This document shows, piece by piece, positions 34,807 through 43,394 of a stretch of DNA of 64,000 nucleotides (position 1 is its first letter; each line of letters opens with the position of its first letter). The position numbers and the translations under genes are program-made. Origin of the DNA: Niveispirillum sp. (GTDB lineage: Bacteria > Pseudomonadota > Alphaproteobacteria > Azospirillales > Azospirillaceae); NCBI RefSeq assembly GCF_017996735.1, contig NZ_JAGOGJ010000008.1, positions 42,249 to 106,248 on the forward strand, given 5' to 3'. The notes beneath the pieces were generated by a model. The model saw only the letters and a program-made list of their open reading frames with translations, ran no database searches and was not told where the DNA came from.

Positions 34807-37206
34807 TCAGTATTCGATTCTGAGCCCGATCGTGGGCAGTGGCTCGTCAAGTCCTTCGATAACATTCTCGCCGCGACGCTCATTCCACTCATAAGCGTTG
34901 CCGTTCTTGCGGCCATAGACGTTCAGAATGTCGAGATAAGCAACCAGGCTGACCGGGCCGAAGCGACGCTGGTAATCCACGCGCAGGCTCAGCGCATGAT
35001 AGGCCGGCAGACGCTCCGTGTTGGTGCGCGTCAGCTCCTTCGAGTAGCGCACGGGGCCGGCACCCCCCAACACATTGCTGTGCACGACAAACGCATCGGT
35101 AGGCCGGCCAGAAGCATATTTCCATTTCCCCGAGAATGTCCATCGATCACTCGGCTGCCAGGCGCCGACGATACCGAACGCATTTCGCCGATCCCAATCG
35201 GCTGCATATTTCCCTTCGCCGAGTTTATCATCGCGGCGGGCGCGCGATAATGAGTAGGTCGCTGAAGCGCTCCACTCTTCGCTCATGCGCTTGGTCAGCA
35301 TCAGATCCAGGCCTGCCGCGGAGCCTTTGCCGATATTCGTGGCCGCGTTCAAGGTCCGATCATCGAACACGATCAGATCGTCGAGCCACTGATAATAGCC
35401 TTCGGCCGAAACATACAGGTCGTCGCGCAGATGCCGGGAAATGCCCGCCGACCACTGTGTGGAGCGTTCGTGCTTCAGCTTGAGATTTGACGGGTCTGCC
35501 GCGATATCGAGATAACGCGGCGCCTGATAAAACACGCCACCTCCCGTCCAAACGCGGGTGACCGCATCCGCTTGCCAACTCAACAGCATGCGCGGGGCGA
35601 CGACAGATTTTCCGGAAAAACCATCGCGCTCATAGCGAATTCCGGGGGTCGCTGTGAAATCGCCGAAGGTCCAGGCATAGTCGGTATAAGCGGCAATCTG
35701 CGTTTTCGTTGTGTTCAATTTTGAGTTGAATTCTCCTGGCGTCAGCACGATATATCGCTGTGTCGGGTCAGAACGAAAGTCCGACTGATCATATACATAG
35801 CGTATCCAGTCGCCGGAGAGGCGATGGTCGAAGTTGAGGTCCACGCGAGCGACCCGCGCGCCGGCGGAGAAGAGTCCCTGCGAACTGAGCAGCGTACTGA
35901 AATCGCCGCGCCAGCCGATCTCCGTCTCTCTCTCCTTGACGTTCAGTATGTTCTCGCGGACAGGCGTCGTCGCCGGTGTCGGGTCGGAACCCCCGAGATC
36001 TGGAAATGCCTCACCCTGATTGCTCTTCAGGTCGCTGTCACGGTAATAGAGCGTATTGCGCAACTGCCCGGCCTCACCGGGCGTCCATCGCCAGGTCACG
36101 CCGAGCAACGTGCTGTGTTGCTTCGTCTTGCCGATATCAGCGTCCTCGAAATTCTCAGACTCAAGTGCATTTTCGACCGTGCGCTTGGTATCCTCGCCAG
36201 CGTAAATCGCAAGCAGCTCGAGACGATGATCGTCATTCAGCTTGGTGACGGATTTTCCGATGAAATCAGTCATGCGCAGCTTGCCGATGTCATTCTCCCC
36301 GATCGCTTTGAACAAGGTGCTGAAATCGAACCGGCGGGCCGATAGCAACAGGCTTGTGTTATCGGACACGTAGCTTGGCCCATCATAATCCGCCTCCACA
36401 CCGATAATGTCGAGGCGGACGCCGGTCGTGGAACTCTCAGGATTGCCCTCCGCGATCCCGAGTTCGAGCAGCGAGCCATTCTTGCCGCCTTCGGACGCCC
36501 GCCAGCCGCCCGGCGAAAACTTGGCGTTGCCGATGATGTTCGTCGCGAAGATCGAATACCGCCCACCGCCATTGATCTCTTCATCCCCGAGGGACTCATC
36601 GAAATGCGCAACCTTATCGAACGGGATGCCATCGATGAGGATCAGGTTGTCCCGAGGCCCGTTGCCGCGCACGGTGAAGTTTGAGAACTCACCGGTCGCG
36701 ACGACGCCCGGCAGAACGTCCAGCGCCCGGAACACGTCGCCGGCACTGCCGGGATTGCGCCGGATCTCTTCACGCTCCAGCAGTACGGTGTTTGGCGTGG
36801 CCCGCGGATCGCCAGATGTCGCTCGCGCCGAGACAACGATTTCCTCGATCACCTGGTCGCTCCCGCGTAGCAGCGAGAATTCGACGGCCGCCACCCTGCG
36901 AAGCACGACCCGCACATCCGCCTGCACGGCCTTTACGTAGCCCTGCTCTTCCACCTCAACCGAATACACACCTTCCGGCACCTGATCGAATGAAAACTCC
37001 CCGGCGGAACCGGTTTCGACCGTGCTTTGAACCTGTTGATTGCGCATGAGCCGTACAGTTGCCGTCGGCACCGCCCGTCCCGTCACCGAATCCAAGATGC
37101 GTCCGCGAACAGCACCCGCGGCCTCTTGCTGCGCTTGGGCATGCGCCGGAGGCGCAACGGATACCTGTAGTACGAGAGCGGTAAGAGGCAGAGCTCTGTG
37201 CAGCAT
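34807..37206 (-). CDS. TonB-dependent receptor with carboxypeptidase-regulatory-like N-domain
   Basis: 799 residues. Signal peptide (ALPLTALVLQVSVAPPAHA), then a beta-sandwich CarboxypepD_reg-like domain (about 30-105: GRILDSVTGRAVPTATVRLMR...GEFSFDQVPEGVYSVEVEEQGY), a plug (EEIVVSARAT, DVFRALDVLPGVVATGEFSNFTVRGNGPRDNLILIDGIPFD) and a 22-strand barrel ending VIEGLDEPLPTIGLRIEY. Substrate unknown; the two-component system downstream suggests it is made in response to an envelope signal. The segment is visibly more AT-rich than neighbours, and a roughly 50-bp repeat stands directly upstream. Possibly acquired by transfer. Confidence 0.93.
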   Translation of the reverse strand: MLHRALPLTALVLQVSVAPPAHAQAQQEAAGAVRGRILDSVTGRAVPTATVRLMRNQQVQSTVETGSAGEFSFDQVPEGVYSVEVEEQGYVKAVQADVRVVLRRVAAVEFSLLRGSDQVIEEIVVSARATSGDPRATPNTVLLEREEIRRNPGSAGDVFRALDVLPGVVATGEFSNFTVRGNGPRDNLILIDGIPFDKVAHFDESLGDEEINGGGRYSIFATNIIGNAKFSPGGWRASEGGKNGSLLELGIAEGNPESSTTGVRLDIIGVEADYDGPSYVSDNTSLLLSARRFDFSTLFKAIGENDIGKLRMTDFIGKSVTKLNDDHRLELLAIYAGEDTKRTVENALESENFEDADIGKTKQHSTLLGVTWRWTPGEAGQLRNTLYYRDSDLKSNQGEAFPDLGGSDPTPATTPVRENILNVKERETEIGWRGDFSTLLSSQGLFSAGARVARVDLNFDHRLSGDWIRYVYDQSDFRSDPTQRYIVLTPGEFNSKLNTTKTQIAAYTDYAWTFGDFTATPGIRYERDGFSGKSVVAPRMLLSWQADAVTRVWTGGGVFYQAPRYLDIAADPSNLKLKHERSTQWSAGISRHLRDDLYVSAEGYYQWLDDLIVFDDRTLNAATNIGKGSAAGLDLMLTKRMSEEWSASATYSLSRARRDDKLGEGKYAADWDRRNAFGIVGAWQPSDRWTFSGKWKYASGRPTDAFVVHSNVLGGAGPVRYSKELTRTNTERLPAYHALSLRVDYQRRFGPVSLVAYLDILNVYGRKNGNAYEWNERRGENVIEGLDEPLPTIGLRIEY

Positions 37207-37228
37207 AACTGGTTCCTCAGACGGTGAT

Positions 37229-37276
37229 GGTCATCGGAGGCCAATCTAACAATCGAGTCTGTCGCGAAACTTGCGA
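37229..37276 (-). repeat. Copy B of the roughly 50-bp repeat
   Basis: Reverse-complement match to 28019-28069 with about four mismatches, ending 23 bp before the ATG of the TonB receptor gene. Like copy A it reads toward the gene that follows it. Confidence 0.8.
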
Positions 37277-37532
37277 CGCACACAGAAGCTGCGCAGTCAC
37301 GCAAAGGCCAGCAGACTCAGCCTTGCTCCTGGCGGCTTCTGGGTGGCGGCCGTTGCAACGGCAATGACCGCCATGAGGCGCGTTGCAGCCGTTATGAATG
37401 GCGCCAGGGCGCGCAAACTAACCCTTTCAGCCATCTGCTGACTTTCCACGAGCCTCATGCTATAATCAACTCCTCAACGCCACCGCTATACCCTCACCTC
37501 AGGCGCGACCGTTCCGCGTCCAGGGAATCGCG

Positions 37533-37682
37533 CGCATTCGGAGTTGTCTAAACCGCCGCTCTGAAATATACCCCTGAATTATGTTTCATTTGGTTGCATC
37601 GGCAGCCCGCATTCGGAGTTGCCATCGACAGCGCTCTGAAACACACACCCGTTTCATGTTGCACATGGTTGCACGGGCGGCC
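37533..37682. repeat. 75-bp imperfect tandem repeat, two copies
   Basis: Both units start with CGCATTCGGAGTTG (37533 and 37608), share CTCTGAAA, a TTTCAT block and GGTTGCA further in, and end near GGCAGCC/GGCGGCC. A third unit may begin at 37681 (CGCCTTTCGG). Non-coding. Confidence 0.75.
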
Positions 37683-37762
37683 GCCTTTCGGGGCGCTTGC
37701 ACCGGGCTCCTCCGAATTCGCAGTGACCGGATCGGGCACTTACCGGAATCCTCTCCCGCCCC

Positions 37763-38866
37763 TCACCCCCCGAACCGCGCCGGCGACACTGACGGCAGCC
37801 AGCCCGCAACCTCGAACCCCGCGTCGGTCCCTGTCACCAGCGCCGCCGTCAGGGCCGCTGCGGCGGGGGCGGTCTGGATGCCGAATCCGCCCTGGCCGGC
37901 CAGCCAGAACAGGCCCGGCACGGTGGGGTCGAAGCCGATGACGGGTTGTTCGTCGGGGGCGAAGGTGCGCAGGCCGGCCCAGTTCCGTTGCACACGGGTG
38001 ACGTCCAGACCCGTCACGGTCTGGAAATGGTCGGCCGCGATGGCGATCTGCATGTCGTCGGCATAGGCGTCAGACGGGGGTGTCGGCTCCGCCTCTGCCG
38101 GGGACAGCATCAGCTTGCCGCCTTCGGGCTTGAAATAGAAGCGCCCGGCCATGTCCGCCACCATGGGCCAGCCGGTGACATCCGCCCCGGCCGGCCCGTC
38201 GATGATGGCCGCACTGCGTCGCTTGGGCACAAGACCGGGATCGGCGGCGCCGAACAGGCCGGCCACGGTTCCGGCCCAGGCCCCGGCGGCATTGACGATG
38301 ATGGGGGCCTGGACGCTGCCTTCCTTTGTCTCCACCTGCCACACGCCGCCCAGCCGCCGCGCGGCATGAACCCCGGCGCCGGTGATCAGGGTTCCGCCCT
38401 GCCGCCGCAGGTGCCGCAGATAGGCGGTCTGCATGCCATGGACATCCATGTCCAGGGCCGTGGCCTCATAAAAGGCGCCGCACACCCGCTCCCGCTTCAG
38501 GATCGGGGCCAGGGCCACCACCTCCGCCGGGCTCAGGCGCGGCAGATAATCCAGGTCGGCAAAGACCGGATGCAGGTCATCATCGAAGGTGACATAGAGC
38601 AGGCCGCGCGGGGTCAGCAGGCCCAGATCCAGCCCCGGCAGAGACCCGCTCTCGAACAGCCGGCGGCTATGGGATGTCAGGGTGCGGATCGGGCCGACCC
38701 CGTAACTGTCCACGAAGATCGCCGCCGACCGGCCCGTGGCGTGGTAGCCTGGATGCTCCTCCTGTTCCAGCACAAGGGTGCTGCCATGGCTGGACAGGTG
38801 CGCCGCCGCCGACAGGCCGGCCATCCCGGCACCGATAACCAGAAAATCGCAGGTAAGAAGGCTCAT
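37763..38866 (-). CDS. FAD-dependent D-amino acid dehydrogenase, DauA-like
   Basis: 367 residues from ATG 38866; the longer frame adds 30 unrelated residues. FAD-binding GxGxxG motif at the N-terminus (CDFLVIGAGMAGLSAAAHLSSHGSTLVLEQEEHPGYHATGRSAA), then PKRRSAAIIDGPAGADVTGWPMV, RFYFKPEGGKLMLSPAEAEPT and RNWAGLRTFAPDEQPVIGFD ... GQGGFGIQTAPA. These segments and their spacing match D-arginine dehydrogenase DauA, which oxidises many D-amino acids to 2-keto acids and ammonia; the GYHATGRSAA and WAGLR blocks carry family active-site residues. It diverges from the serine hydrolase gene. Fits removal of D-amino acids freed from peptides. Confidence 0.87.
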   Translation of the reverse strand: MSLLTCDFLVIGAGMAGLSAAAHLSSHGSTLVLEQEEHPGYHATGRSAAIFVDSYGVGPIRTLTSHSRRLFESGSLPGLDLGLLTPRGLLYVTFDDDLHPVFADLDYLPRLSPAEVVALAPILKRERVCGAFYEATALDMDVHGMQTAYLRHLRRQGGTLITGAGVHAARRLGGVWQVETKEGSVQAPIIVNAAGAWAGTVAGLFGAADPGLVPKRRSAAIIDGPAGADVTGWPMVADMAGRFYFKPEGGKLMLSPAEAEPTPPSDAYADDMQIAIAADHFQTVTGLDVTRVQRNWAGLRTFAPDEQPVIGFDPTVPGLFWLAGQGGFGIQTAPAAAALTAALVTGTDAGFEVAGWLPSVSPARFGG

Positions 38867-38946
38867 GATGGTCGCTTGCTCTGGGAAGAGGGTGGGGACC
38901 GTTCCAGCAGCATGCAGGAGCGGCTTGACAAAGCCATAAATTAAAT

Positions 38947-38962
38947 ATGATCTCATACTCAG
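38947..38962. promoter_or_regulatory. Degenerate TetR-type operator, copy 2
   Basis: ATGAT-CTCATA-CTCAG in the divergent promoter between the DauA-like and serine hydrolase genes matches 8 of 10 arm positions of ATGAG-N6-CTCAT. Position is as expected, but the match alone is weak. Confidence 0.35.
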
Positions 38963-39017
38963 TTATTTCATCCACGCAAGCCCCTTGCGAAGCGGGGCCG
39001 CCAGAAAAGTCGAGAAA

Positions 39018-40478
39018 ATGACGATGAAACCGCTGTCGCCCGCCCCTCTCTCCCCTTCCCTGTCGCGCCGTGGCCTGCTGGGTCTGGCGGGGGCATCGAC
39101 CCTGGCCGGCCTTGTCCCGGCCGCAGCACAGGCCGCCCCGGCGGCGTTGGCCGCGTCGGCCGACCCGTCCGCCGCCATCGACGCCATCATCGGCACGGCC
39201 ATGGGCAAGGGCGGCTTCCCCGCCATGGTCGTGGCGGTGGAGAAGGCGGGTCAGGTGGTCTATCGCCGGGCCTTCGGTCTGGCCGATGTGGAAAACGCCG
39301 TGGCCGCGACGCCGGACCATGTCTTTCCCATCGGGTCGGTGACCAAGACCATGACGGGCCTTGCCCTGATGCAACTGGTCGCGGCGGGTACGCTGGGGCT
39401 GGATGACCCGGTCGGGCGCTATGTCGATGGCCTGCCGCCGCCGGTCGCCGCCTTGCCCCTGCGGCAACTGGCCGACCATCGGTCGGGTCTGGTGGGATAT
39501 CTGGAGGCGCCGGGCTTCCCGCTCTACAGCCAGAAACCCTTCACGCGGGAGGAGGTGGTGGCCGCCTTCAAGGACCTGCCCCTGCAATTCACGCCCGGTA
39601 CGCGCTGGAGCTACACCAATTCCGGCATCTACCTGCTGGGGCTGGTGATCGAGAAGGCATCCAGCCTGTCCTATGAGGAATATCTGGCCCGGCATCTGTT
39701 CACGCCGTTCGGCATGGCGCACAGTTCCATGGCGGGCTGGAGCACTTTGATCAAGGGGCGCGCCCATGGCTATATGCCGGGCAAGGATGGGCTGCGCAAT
39801 GCCCCGCGCTATGATCCGCTGATGCCGTTCGCCGCCGGTGCAGTGCTGTCGACGGTGGATGACATGCTGCGCTACCGCCGCGGGGTATTTGGCGACGGGC
39901 CGACCGTGCCGGTGGTGCGCGAGCTGATCTTGCGGCGGGAACGGCTGTCCAGCGGCACGCTGCTGCCCTATTCTCTTGGCTGTCTGGCCGTCACGGAATT
40001 CGAAGGCCACCGCAAGCTGGGCCATCCCGGCGATATTTTCGGCTTCTCCTCCCAATATGCCTATTATCCCGACGATGACGTGACCATCATCATCCTGACC
40101 AACCTGCAGGGCAGCCCGCTTTCCGTTGTCTCCGTGGAGCAGAAGGTGGCGCGGGCGGTGCTGGGCCTGCCGCAACCCGTCACCACGGACAAGACACTGA
40201 CGGAGAAGGAGGCCGGGCGCTTCAGCGGCCGGTACGCGGTGGGGGAGATCCGCTTCGCCGTCGATCAGTTGCGCTTCTTCTTCCGCGATGGCGCCCTGTA
40301 CGCCGTGTTCGGCAGCCAGGCGGAAGATGCGGAAGGGCTGCCTCTGCGCTACCAGGGCGGGGACCTGTTCGTGTCCGCCCTGGACGACGAACACCGCTTC
40401 CGTTTCCTGGGCAAGGGTGCGCGGCGGCAGGTGCAGATGTTCTATTATGGCAGCGTGTTCACGGCGTCGATTCTGTAG
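39018..40478 (+). CDS. Beta-lactamase-fold serine hydrolase (MlrB / D-aminopeptidase-like), exported
   Basis: 486 residues from ATG 39018. Tat-like signal LSRRGLLGLAGASTLAGL...AQA. Class-C beta-lactamase/penicillin-binding fold (PF00144): Ser107-x-x-Lys110 (GSVTKT), Tyr199-x-Asn201 (YTN) and His336-x-Gly338 (HPG). A C-terminal domain of about 100 residues (DKTLTEKEAGRFSGRYAVGEIRFAVDQLRFFF...) is of the DUF3471/lipocalin-like kind seen in esterases and D-aminopeptidases. The family includes MlrB, which opens linearised microcystin, and D-stereospecific peptidases. Periplasmic. Diverges from the D-amino acid dehydrogenase gene across a weak copy of the operator. Confidence 0.88.
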   Translation: MTMKPLSPAPLSPSLSRRGLLGLAGASTLAGLVPAAAQAAPAALAASADPSAAIDAIIGTAMGKGGFPAMVVAVEKAGQVVYRRAFGLADVENAVAATPDHVFPIGSVTKTMTGLALMQLVAAGTLGLDDPVGRYVDGLPPPVAALPLRQLADHRSGLVGYLEAPGFPLYSQKPFTREEVVAAFKDLPLQFTPGTRWSYTNSGIYLLGLVIEKASSLSYEEYLARHLFTPFGMAHSSMAGWSTLIKGRAHGYMPGKDGLRNAPRYDPLMPFAAGAVLSTVDDMLRYRRGVFGDGPTVPVVRELILRRERLSSGTLLPYSLGCLAVTEFEGHRKLGHPGDIFGFSSQYAYYPDDDVTIIILTNLQGSPLSVVSVEQKVARAVLGLPQPVTTDKTLTEKEAGRFSGRYAVGEIRFAVDQLRFFFRDGALYAVFGSQAEDAEGLPLRYQGGDLFVSALDDEHRFRFLGKGARRQVQMFYYGSVFTASIL

Positions 40479-40506
40479 GGGAGCAGGGCAGTGCAGTGAA
40501 CGCCAT

Positions 40507-40548
40507 CGCGCCCCTGCACGGCGGCGGCCGCCGCCGTGCAGGGGCGCG
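40507..40548. terminator. Perfect 42-bp palindrome between convergent genes
   Basis: Arms of 21 bases (CGCGCCCCTGCACGGCGG... ) with no loop sequence in between, 29 bp after the serine hydrolase stop and 89 bp from the end of the convergent PLP-enzyme gene. As RNA it forms a very stable GC hairpin from either strand, so it probably works as a bidirectional end signal. Confidence 0.7.
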
Positions 40549-40592
40549 TGCCGCGTAGCCGAACCGCCGGATGGTGGCGCTGGCGATTGAAG

Positions 40593-40618
40593 CCCTGTGA
40601 TCGGTCACGATCACAGGG
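40593..40618. terminator. Second hairpin between convergent genes
   Basis: CCCTGTGATC (40593-40602) and GATCACAGGG (40609-40618) with a 6-nt loop, 19 bp after the end of the minus-strand PLP-enzyme gene. No T-run. Confidence 0.6.
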
Positions 40619-40636
40619 ACGCCGCATAACGCGCGG

Positions 40637-41776
40637 TTATTGTGAGCGGCCGCGCCCCGTGACGGGCCAGATATCGACCAGCATGTCCCCGCGCACGACA
40701 TGCATATGGTCATAAAGATTGACCGTCGGGTCACAATGCGGGGGCATACAGGTCAGCACGGCACCGACGGGCAGATGATCGCCCGGCCGGGCAAACGTCA
40801 CCCGCCCCTGTTCATCACCGAAGAAGGCGTAGCGGGCACCATCGGGCGCACCATCGATGATGACGGGCGGCCCCGCCTCCGTCGCGAAGGCCTTGCAGCC
40901 GGCATCGGTGGTGCATTGGCCGGGAATATTGGCGCTGATCACACTGGTCTGCACGAACAGGGCGGATTGGAACGGCACCGGCTCCCCCTTCTGTGTCCAG
41001 ATATCGGCATATTCACGGTCCATGAAGATGTAGGAACCGACCTGCAGCTCCGTCAGCACCCGGAAGGACGGGTCCAGATCAAAACTGCCGGTGCCGCCAC
41101 CGGTCACGATCGCCGGCGCCAACCCCGCCGCCGTCAGTTCCGTGCAGAGATCACCCGTCAGGGACAGTGCATCGGCCAGCACCCGCCGCCGCTCCACCCG
41201 TCCGGCCACATGCATGGCATGGCCGGCATAGGCCTGAACGCCCCGGAAATGGAGCGATGGCGCGGCGGCAACCCGCCGGGCCAGATCCAGGCCATCCGCG
41301 ACAGAGGTGACACCCGTCCGGTTCAACCCGACATCCAGATCGACCAGCACCCCCAGGCGCAGGCCGACCGCCGCCGCGGCATCGGCCAATGCTGCGACAT
41401 TGTCCGGATTGTCGGCGACGACCATCGTGTCCGGCGCCCGGTGCAGAAGCGCCATCAGCCGTGCGATCCCCCGCTCCGTCACCACGGGGGAGGTCAGCAG
41501 CAGGCCCGCGATGCCGTGATCGGCCAGGGCCTCTGCCTCCGCCAGTTTGGCGCAGCATTGGCCCGCGGCACCCGCCGCGATCTGCCGGCGCGCGATCTCG
41601 GCACTTTTATGGGTCTTGGCATGGGGACGCAGGGCCACACCCTGCAACCGCGCCATTTCAGCCATAGCCCGGATATTGTCCTCCAACCTGTCCAGATCCA
41701 GGACCAGGGCCGGGCTGCTCAACAATCGACGCGATCCCGGCCGCCCGACAAGCGTACTGTCGATCGAACCGGTCAT
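40637..41776 (-). CDS. D-threonine aldolase / D-serine dehydratase-like PLP enzyme
   Basis: 379 residues from ATG 41776, which overlaps the stop of the M55 gene (ATGA). Alanine-racemase-type N-terminal barrel with PLP Lys in LRPHAKTHKS, preceded by SSPALVLDLDRLEDNIRAM, and a C-terminal domain carrying the metal-site motif CMPPHCDPTVNLYDHMHVVRGD typical of DSD1/D-threonine aldolase proteins. Family members split or deaminate D-beta-hydroxy amino acids (D-threonine, D-serine) using PLP and a divalent metal. Third gene of the TetR-M55 operon, which points to use of D-hydroxy amino acids from peptides. Confidence 0.88.
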   Translation of the reverse strand: MTGSIDSTLVGRPGSRRLLSSPALVLDLDRLEDNIRAMAEMARLQGVALRPHAKTHKSAEIARRQIAAGAAGQCCAKLAEAEALADHGIAGLLLTSPVVTERGIARLMALLHRAPDTMVVADNPDNVAALADAAAAVGLRLGVLVDLDVGLNRTGVTSVADGLDLARRVAAAPSLHFRGVQAYAGHAMHVAGRVERRRVLADALSLTGDLCTELTAAGLAPAIVTGGGTGSFDLDPSFRVLTELQVGSYIFMDREYADIWTQKGEPVPFQSALFVQTSVISANIPGQCTTDAGCKAFATEAGPPVIIDGAPDGARYAFFGDEQGRVTFARPGDHLPVGAVLTCMPPHCDPTVNLYDHMHVVRGDMLVDIWPVTGRGRSQ

Positions 41777-42603
41777 GGTGAGGTCGCCATGCGGGCAAAG
41801 GCCAGGAACATCAGGAACCGCGACACGGCCAGGATATCGACGGCCCGGTACCGGATCGTATAGGCGCCACGCCTTTCCACCGCCGGCAGATAGGACAGCC
41901 ATTCGGCCACGAAGCGGGTGCGCAGGTCGATCTCCAGTTCCACCGGCCCGTCGATGCGGTAGGGTTCGACCTTTCCCGCCAGGGCCACCGCCTCCGTCGT
42001 TGCCATGCGCAGGCGGGCAAGCGCCACGGACAGCGAGGGGTTCAGCGCCGAATAGCTGCCATAGGCCTGTTTCAGTGTCGCTGCGGCCAGATGGTCGCCC
42101 AGTTCGGACCGCATCTCCGCCACGCCGACATCGTCGCTGGCCACCATCAGCACGGGCACACCATAAGCACCGGCCAGGGCGGCACTGATCACGGCTTCGC
42201 TGGCCACAGTCCCGTTCAGGCGGATTTCGTGGATGAACTCGCTGCTCATCGTATGCGACAACACACCGCCGGGATTGCTGCCACCGGCATGATAGCCCAC
42301 CAGGAAGCAGCCATCGAAGGGCCCGATCTCGATCCCCTGCATCATGCCCAGCGGCCGGGGCCAGGACCGCACAAGCTGGACATAATCGGGCAGCGCCTCC
42401 ATCCGGATATTCTGGCCGTTGCCATGGCTGTCACTGACCACCAGTTCGGTCGCGCCCGCCTCCCGCGCTGCCTCACACACCGCGATGGTGCTCTGGGTCA
42501 TCCAGTCGCGCGCGGCCTCATACTCGAAGCCGCCGGGGCGGGTATGCTCGCGGCTGACCACGCCGCAGATACCTTCGATATCAGCGGAGATGTAAAATCT
42601 CAT
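41773..42603 (-). CDS. M55-family D-aminopeptidase (DppA-like)
   Basis: 276 residues, the normal DppA length. Zinc and active-site residues sit where DppA has them: Asp8 and Glu10 (ISADIEGICG), His60 (SDSHGNGQ), His105 (VGYHAGG) and a Glu near 136 (GTVASEA). DppA is a cytosolic decameric enzyme that removes N-terminal D-amino acids from short peptides. Start and stop both sit in ATGA overlaps with the TetR gene before it and the PLP enzyme after it. Together these say that D-residue peptides are the substrate of this locus. Confidence 0.93.
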   Translation of the reverse strand: MRFYISADIEGICGVVSREHTRPGGFEYEAARDWMTQSTIAVCEAAREAGATELVVSDSHGNGQNIRMEALPDYVQLVRSWPRPLGMMQGIEIGPFDGCFLVGYHAGGSNPGGVLSHTMSSEFIHEIRLNGTVASEAVISAALAGAYGVPVLMVASDDVGVAEMRSELGDHLAAATLKQAYGSYSALNPSLSVALARLRMATTEAVALAGKVEPYRIDGPVELEIDLRTRFVAEWLSYLPAVERRGAYTIRYRAVDILAVSRFLMFLAFARMATSP

Positions 42604-43376
42604 GACGGATTCCTGCCAATGGCGGCCGGGGCCAACCAGTCGGCAAAGCGCGTCACCGCCTCGGGCAACGCGCCGCGCGGCGCCTGGTCGGGGTGCAGCA
42701 CGCGCAGCCAGATCAGGCTGACCGCGTCGGCCACCGCGTCATCATCCATGCCCAGACCCGTCAGCAATTCATGCAATTCCGGATCGGGATAGATCACCAG
42801 CCGCCGTACCAGCTCGTCCATCATGCCGCCCAGGAAATACGCCGCCAGCATGGCATTACCCGTCTCCTCCCCCCGTCGGCGGCGCACGCCTTCGGCGATG
42901 CGGCGATACCAGGTGCTGTTGGCCGCCTGCGACAAGCGGGAAAATTCCGGCGCCTCGTCCCCCACCTGCAGGATACAGCGCATCAGCCCGGCATTGGCCC
43001 GGCAGACGGCAATCCATCGGCGGTTGGCCAGTTGGATCGACTGAAAAGCAGACCGGCTGCCCCCGTCGCGCGGAGCCTCCAGCTTGAAGAAATTGTTCAA
43101 CAAATCCGTGAGGACGGTCAGTGTGACTTCCGTCTTGTCCTTGAAGTATATATAAAATGAACCCTCCGCAATCTCGGCAATTTCCGTGACGTCGGTGACA
43201 CGCATCGCGTGATAGCCCTTCCTTTCAAGGGCCTTTGCTGTGGCAATCTTGATTCTCTCTCGCGTTCTCTGCCCTTTCTGCTTGGGCGGATCGTCGCGAT
43301 AGGCCGATTCCAGATACTCTATATAGGATACGGTCATAATTTTTCTTTGCCGGCGCGCGTTCCGGCAATCCTTCAT
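42600..43376 (-). CDS. TetR-family regulator of the D-peptide locus
   Basis: 258 residues from ATG 43376, preferred for the AGGTG 8 bases upstream; GTG 43385 and ATG 43337 are other in-frame starts. The TetR helix-turn-helix is clear: RTRERIKIATAKALERKGYHAMRVTDVTEIAEIAEGSFYIYFKDKTEVTLTVLTDLL. The C-terminal ligand domain is of a generic TetR_C type. It shares a promoter region containing ATGAG-N6-CTCAT with the divergent MaoC operon, and identical arms occur at the M81/CocE and TonB promoters, so it most likely controls all of them as well as itself. Ligand unknown, perhaps an acyl-CoA or peptide product. Confidence 0.9.
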   Translation of the reverse strand: MKDCRNARRQRKIMTVSYIEYLESAYRDDPPKQKGQRTRERIKIATAKALERKGYHAMRVTDVTEIAEIAEGSFYIYFKDKTEVTLTVLTDLLNNFFKLEAPRDGGSRSAFQSIQLANRRWIAVCRANAGLMRCILQVGDEAPEFSRLSQAANSTWYRRIAEGVRRRRGEETGNAMLAAYFLGGMMDELVRRLVIYPDPELHELLTGLGMDDDAVADAVSLIWLRVLHPDQAPRGALPEAVTRFADWLAPAAIGRNPS

Positions 43377-43394
43377 GATTGACACCTGAAATAA

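Larger units (their letters stand above)
37207..37762. other. 556-bp non-coding segment
   Basis: Contains copy B of the 50-bp repeat (37229-37276), a stretch without recognisable features (37277-37532), and a 75-bp tandem repeat (37533-37682). No gene supported. Confidence 0.6.

Noticed and set aside
28019..37276. Terminal inverted repeats of a transposon
   Set aside because: No transposase lies between the copies, no target duplication was seen, and both copies sit at gene 5' ends, so a leader or regulatory repeat is at least as likely.
38947..38962. Fourth TetR operator as a firm site
   Set aside because: Two of ten arm positions differ; kept only as a low-confidence feature because of its position in the divergent promoter.
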